Shown in pieces: positions 7,275 to 9,827 of a stretch of 9,827 nucleotides of DNA. The notes beneath the pieces were generated by a model that saw only the letters and a list, made by a program, of their open reading frames with translations, was not told the origin of the DNA and did no database searches. The first letter of the stretch is position 1. Every line of letters begins with the position of its first letter. Source of the DNA: Nitrosomonadaceae bacterium (GTDB taxonomy: Bacteria; Pseudomonadota; Gammaproteobacteria; Burkholderiales; Usitatibacteraceae); contig JAJTHU010000261.1 in assembly GCA_021300055.1 (NCBI GenBank), positions 1 through 9,827 of the forward strand. The letters are read 5' to 3'. The position numbers and the translations under genes are program-made.

Positions 7275-7279
7275 TCCTT
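7275..7279 (-). promoter_or_regulatory. strong ribosome binding site of the DUF350 gene
   Basis: On the minus strand AAGGA lies six bases before the ATG at 7266-7268 and fixes that start over the internal ATG at codon 7. It is the clearest Shine-Dalgarno in the window, and it stands out in an operon whose other members have only weak sites and appear to rely on coupling. Confidence 0.75.
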
Positions 7280-7293
7280 AGTAGGCTCGGGTT

Positions 7294-7358
7294 ACTTAAA
7301 CAAATAGTGCGGCAAGTTAAACGAAGTAGTGCGGTAAGTTATTCGAAGTAATGCGGTA
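7294..7358 (-). repeat. three tandem copies of the 22-base 3' end of the ATP-grasp gene
   Basis: On the minus strand three imperfect units follow one another: 7337-7358, 7315-7336 (22 bases each) and 7294-7314 (21 bases). All share the core CCGCA(T/C)TA(C/T)TT and all carry a TAA near their end. The first unit is the real coding end of the ATP-grasp gene (codons for PHYFE, then stop); the second differs from it at three positions. Because 22 is not a multiple of three, each copy is read in a new frame. The array fills most of the 70-base gap before the DUF350 gene. It looks like a local tandem duplication by slippage. Confidence 0.85.
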
Positions 7359-8475
7359 CAAAGCGGCTCGTGTTTTTGGTGATCGGTGATTCATCTTCGC
7401 GAATGCCAATGCCAGCGGCTTCGTCCCCCACGATCCAGCTACCCACCACCATGTAGTTTGCCTCACCGTTGGCGGCGAAGTTCGGCAAAGCGTGATGCGC
7501 TTGGTAAATGAAGCCTTCATCGCCGTAATCGCCGTCTGTGCTGACGGTGGCGTTACCTGCGTGAAGTTCGATGTTGGCACCCTCGCGCGAGAGCAATGGC
7601 TTCTTCACATAATCCGTCGCGAAACGCTGTGGCTCAAAGTAAGCCGGCAGCAAGTTCGGGTGACTAGGATTCAACTCCCACAGGATGGGAAGGATCGCTT
7701 TATTTGAGAGCAACATCTTCCATGCGGGCTCGATGAACATTGTGTCAGCAGTAAGCAGGTTGTTACCAAACGCCTCACGCACGAGCCATTCCCAGGGATA
7801 AAGCTTGAACAAGGCTTCAATGTGTTGTTGCTCGGTATCGACAAACTGCTTCGTCACTGCATCCCAGCCGATGTCGGCAATGTCGATAAAGCGTGCGTCG
7901 ATGCCGGCCTGTGTCGCCACATCGCGCATGTAGTCGAGGTTGCCCACATCTTCATCGCTCGCGCCAACAGCCGTGAAATGCACGACATCACCCGCCGCTT
8001 CACGAATGCGCTGCCATTGTGCAATGAGCTTTTCGTGCAGGCTGTTGAACTGATCGCAGTCGGGCTTTACGTCTTGCAGCCAATACCACTGCGCAACGCT
8101 TGCTTCGAGCAATGCCGTAGGTGTGTCGGCGTTGTACTCAAGCATCTTCGGCGGTGAGCGGCCATCCCACGCCAAGTCGAATCGCCCAAACAGCGTCCAG
8201 TCGTCGCGCTCCCACGACTCCTTAATGAACGGCACAATGGTGGGCGGGATTGCAAACTTGTCGAATAGATCGCGATCAATCACATGCTGCGCAGCGGCGA
8301 TGCATAGCTGGTGAAGTTCGTTGGTCGTCGCTTCCAACATGTCGACTTCGGCGGCGGTGAGTGCGTAGCAGGCGCGCTCGTCCCAATAAATGCCATCGAT
8401 TGAGTGGTAGTGGAAGCCGAGGTCTTCCATCTTCTTCGGCCAGTCCGGGCGCGGGATCAGCGATTCGCGTTTCAT
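7339..8475 (-). CDS. glutathionylspermidine synthetase-like ATP-grasp ligase (YgiC/YjfC family)
   Basis: A 378-residue protein of the glutathionylspermidine synthase pre-ATP-grasp/ATP-grasp family, close in length to E. coli YgiC (386). It aligns throughout: RPDWPKKMEDLGFHYH (9-24), FGRFDLAWDG (96-105), KMLEYNADTPTALLEA (110-125), LFKLYPWEWLVRE (222-234), ILWELNPSHPNLLPAYF (264-280), VKKPLLSREGANI (290-302) and GIGIREDESPIT (355-366). The bifunctional Gsp enzyme joins glutathione to spermidine and also has an N-terminal CHAP amidase. That amidase is absent here, as in YgiC and YjfC, whose own substrates are unsettled. An ATP-dependent amide ligase is expected, with a polyamine or peptide substrate inferred from the adjacent speE-like gene. 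The start at 8473-8475 matches YgiC; the frame is open to 8568, but that part overlaps the GNAT gene. The upstream gap is 10 bases. Its 3' end is tandemly repeated. Confidence 0.93.
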   Translation of the reverse strand: MKRESLIPRPDWPKKMEDLGFHYHSIDGIYWDERACYALTAAEVDMLEATTNELHQLCIAAAQHVIDRDLFDKFAIPPTIVPFIKESWERDDWTLFGRFDLAWDGRSPPKMLEYNADTPTALLEASVAQWYWLQDVKPDCDQFNSLHEKLIAQWQRIREAAGDVVHFTAVGASDEDVGNLDYMRDVATQAGIDARFIDIADIGWDAVTKQFVDTEQQHIEALFKLYPWEWLVREAFGNNLLTADTMFIEPAWKMLLSNKAILPILWELNPSHPNLLPAYFEPQRFATDYVKKPLLSREGANIELHAGNATVSTDGDYGDEGFIYQAHHALPNFAANGEANYMVVGSWIVGDEAAGIGIREDESPITKNTSRFVPHYFE

Positions 8476-8485
8476 CGAACTGACA

Positions 8486-9004
8486 TCATGCGTCGAGTAA
8501 CTTGTACATGTACGTCGTGGCGACTTGCCCTTCGCCCGACGTCGCCAGCGCAAACTTTGGGATGACACCAGCGGCGACCCAGCCCACCGCCGCGTACAGC
8601 TTTTGTCCGGCGCTATCGGTTTCGGTATCGAGCACGAGTACGCTGCGACCAGCGCGCCGCGCTGTATCCTCGACGGCCTGCATCAGTACCCGGCCGTATC
8701 CTTTGCGGCGGTGCGCGGAGTGCACCAGCATCTTTTGCACCTCGGCGCGATGCCGGCTGTTTGGTTTCATCGCGTAAGCGAGTTGCACGGTGCCAACGAT
8801 GCGCTCACCCTCGCGCAGAACCAACAACGAGATCGCGCCACCTGCGACCTCGGCAAGTACACCTTGCCAATACGCGCTGACGTCGGCGTTATCGATTGGC
8901 TTGACATAGCCGACCGAAGCGCCGTGCTCGACTGCGTCGTGCAGCAACGCACATAGATCTGCCACATCGCGCGATGTAGCTTGCGTGACCATACTGACGT
9001 GCAT
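8486..9004 (-). CDS. GNAT family N-acetyltransferase, substrate unknown
   Basis: A 172-residue GNAT protein. The acetyl-CoA loop (motif A) is KMLVHSAHRRKGYGRVLM (91-108), with the R/Q-x-x-G-x-G pattern at RKGYGR. It is followed by VLVLDTET (122-129), LYAAVGWVAAGVIPKFAL (136-153) and a C-terminal MYKLL. An N-terminal GASVGYVKP segment (28-36) and GTVQL (71-75) resemble a widespread GNAT subgroup of unassigned substrate; I cannot assign it to SpeG or another characterised enzyme. The frame is open to 9220 but overlaps the DUF1190 gene. The ATG at 9002-9004 lies two bases past the DUF1190 stop, and an alternative ATG is at 8990-8992. There is no good ribosome site, so translational coupling is likely. 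Its position inside a DUF1190/ATP-grasp pair, which in E. coli has no acetyltransferase, suggests it modifies a metabolite or protein of this pathway. Confidence 0.88.
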   Translation of the reverse strand: MHVSMVTQATSRDVADLCALLHDAVEHGASVGYVKPIDNADVSAYWQGVLAEVAGGAISLLVLREGERIVGTVQLAYAMKPNSRHRAEVQKMLVHSAHRRKGYGRVLMQAVEDTARRAGRSVLVLDTETDSAGQKLYAAVGWVAAGVIPKFALATSGEGQVATTYMYKLLDA

Positions 9005-9006
9005 GG

Positions 9007-9357
9007 CTAGCTGCCCGATGAGCGCGCACTGGTGCCAAAACCGCCGCGCGAAGTCGTGCTCGTCATCGAGCCGACGGTCTTGCCGGTGCGCGACGGGGAG
9101 ACGGTACCGCCGCGGAAGGTGTACGGGCGACCGTAGTAGTAGGTCGATGCGCCACGCGAACCCGGATGGTCGTAGGCGGGCTCGCAATCCTTGGGGTCGT
9201 TGCCCCAGTCCGCAAGGCAATCTTCCTTGCTGGCGTAAACGTCCCGGCGCACTTCGCTGGATTCGCAGCCTGACAGTGCAGCCACGGCGGCTGCGCTGAT
9301 CAGGACGAGCGAAATGCGCTCGCTTGACTTGCGTTTGCGGTTGATGGGCTGATCCAT
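9007..9357 (-). CDS. short DUF1190 (YgiB/YjfM-type) lipoprotein
   Basis: A 116-residue predicted lipoprotein. A basic n-region (RKRK at 7-10) and a hydrophobic stretch (15-27) lead to the lipobox LSGC, with the lipidated cysteine at 31 and a glutamate next to it, which does not signal inner-membrane retention. The mature part has VYASKEDCLADWGNDPKDCEP (40-60), resembling the KEDC/REDC repeats of E. coli YgiB, a tyrosine/glycine stretch at 73-84 and the family's C-terminal TSRGGFGTSA (102-111; YgiB has TRGGFGESV). E. coli YgiB is about 223 residues, so this is a trimmed form with one cysteine-bearing unit (C47, C58). Function is unknown, but the family is regularly paired with YgiC/YjfC ATP-grasp proteins, as here. 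The start codon lies seven bases past the speE stop, with a hairpin in between and no clear Shine-Dalgarno. Confidence 0.85.
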   Translation of the reverse strand: MDQPINRKRKSSERISLVLISAAAVAALSGCESSEVRRDVYASKEDCLADWGNDPKDCEPAYDHPGSRGASTYYYGRPYTFRGGTVSPSRTGKTVGSMTSTTSRGGFGTSARSSGS

Positions 9358-9373
9358 GCGCTAACTATAGCGC
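9358..9373 (-). promoter_or_regulatory. small hairpin over the speE-like stop and DUF1190 start region
   Basis: GCGCTA (9358-9363) and TAGCGC (9368-9373) form a perfect six-base-pair inverted repeat with a four-base loop holding most of the speE-like stop codon (9365-9367). On the mRNA the stem ends directly before the DUF1190 ATG and would cover its ribosome-binding region, so ribosomes finishing speE would be needed to open it. There is no U-tract, so it is not a terminator. The stem is short and could be chance. Confidence 0.45.
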
Positions 9374-9827
9374 GAGACCCTGAACATAGGGTGGCAGGGT
9401 AAGCATCGCGTGGTGCACGGCGCCGGTGTAAAGCTGGCGGTGCGCAACTTGACGGGATGCGAGACGCGCGTCGATTTCTTCAGCGGCAACTTGTGAAACA
9501 TCAATCGCGTCGGATGCCACCGCGAAGCCCCACGTCGCGCCGTAAATCGGGATGTGCACAAAGTACGGCGTGACCACGCTGAACAACTGCCGTAAGTGGC
9601 GCAACGATTGCTGCACACGCTGCGGGTGCGAGAACGGGGAGCCGATGTGGAGCGTCAGCGCACCGCCTGCATTCAGCGCGCGTTTGCAGTCGGCGAAAAA
9701 TGGCGGCGCATACAGCGCTTCGGCCGGGCCTACGGGATCGGTGAGGTCGAGATAGATTAAGTCGAAGCAATCGCTTGCCTCACGATCTGGATTGGCCAGA
9801 TACGCCATGCCGTAGCCAATCTGCACA
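9365..9827 (-). CDS. speE: spermidine synthase-like polyamine aminopropyltransferase, C-terminal half (5' end outside window)
   Basis: The last 153 codons are visible; the frame is open through the window edge, so the gene starts beyond it. Spermidine synthases transfer an aminopropyl group from decarboxylated SAM to putrescine in the cytoplasm. The visible part has YLDLTDPVGPAEALY (25-39), with D27 and D30 at the positions of the catalytic and adjacent aspartates. It then has FFADCKRALNAGGALTLHIG (43-62), IPIYGATWGFAVAS (92-105) and a typical LPPYVQGLA end, aligning along its length with E. coli SpeE. Odd point: where E. coli has IDDG and human VGDG, this protein has IGYG (3-6), so the aspartate that contacts the adenine of the substrate is a tyrosine. 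The N-terminal SAM motifs cannot be checked. It leads the operon of DUF1190, GNAT, ATP-grasp and DUF350 genes. Confidence 0.88.
   Translation of the reverse strand, partial: VQIGYGMAYLANPDREASDCFDLIYLDLTDPVGPAEALYAPPFFADCKRALNAGGALTLHIGSPFSHPQRVQQSLRHLRQLFSVVTPYFVHIPIYGATWGFAVASDAIDVSQVAAEEIDARLASRQVAHRQLYTGAVHHAMLTLPPYVQGLAL

Noticed and set aside
8476..8568. N-terminal extension of the ATP-grasp frame (31 codons)
   Set aside because: It overlaps the end of the GNAT gene, and the YgiC alignment begins at the MKRES start.
9005..9220. N-terminal extension of the GNAT frame (up to 244 codons)
   Set aside because: The extension overlaps the DUF1190 coding region in another frame, is arginine-rich and unlike any GNAT N-terminus; the ATG at 9002-9004 fits the fold.
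1..9827. Search for mobile elements, CRISPR, tRNA, rRNA, riboswitches and prophage genes
   Set aside because: No transposase or integrase frame, no regularly spaced repeats beyond the three-unit array at 7294-7358, and no cloverleaf or rRNA-like sequence was recognised by eye.

Overview
The window looks like chromosomal DNA of a betaproteobacterium, probably Burkholderiales-like. That is an inference from gene order (rsmE-argA-yggX, divergent ilvA/rpiA), from protein flavour (for example the LTLHIGSPF-type SpeE C-terminus) and from the GC-rich composition; no rRNA or other lineage marker is present. It is densely coded: twelve protein genes, two of them cut by the window edges, and no gene-free stretch above 300 bases (the longest is about 146 bases, between rpiA and phoU). 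I see no tRNA, rRNA, insertion sequence, CRISPR array or phage gene.

Left part (1-3400), housekeeping metabolism. The tail of mpl (peptidoglycan recycling) converges on ilvA (threonine deaminase, isoleucine pathway). ilvA is divergent from rpiA (ribose-5-phosphate isomerase), which is followed by a stand-alone phoU with its own probable promoter and a candidate PhoB box. A strong hairpin, usable in both directions, separates phoU from the next, oppositely oriented block.

Middle (3400-6850). A minus-strand block reads rsmE (16S rRNA m3U1498 methyltransferase), argA (N-acetylglutamate synthase, fused kinase-like plus GNAT domains) and yggX (Fe(II) trafficking / oxidative damage protection). 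Divergent from rsmE is an inositol-monophosphatase-family phosphatase that could serve as histidinol-phosphatase.

Right part (6850-9827), the most interesting region. A tight minus-strand operon reads speE-like aminopropyltransferase (its 5' part lies outside), a short DUF1190 lipoprotein (YgiB/YjfM type), a GNAT acetyltransferase, a glutathionylspermidine-synthetase-like ATP-grasp ligase (YgiC/YjfC type), and a four-helix DUF350 membrane protein (YjfL type). Gaps are 7, 2, 10 and 70 bases. The DUF1190/ATP-grasp/DUF350 set matches E. coli ygiBC and yjfLMC, whose function is unresolved. Here it is joined to a polyamine-making enzyme and an acetyltransferase, which suggests an envelope system that makes or attaches a polyamine conjugate. 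Two local structures stand out. The 3' end of the ATP-grasp gene, stop codon included, is triplicated as a 22-base tandem repeat just ahead of the DUF350 gene. A small hairpin sits over the speE stop and the start region of the lipoprotein gene.
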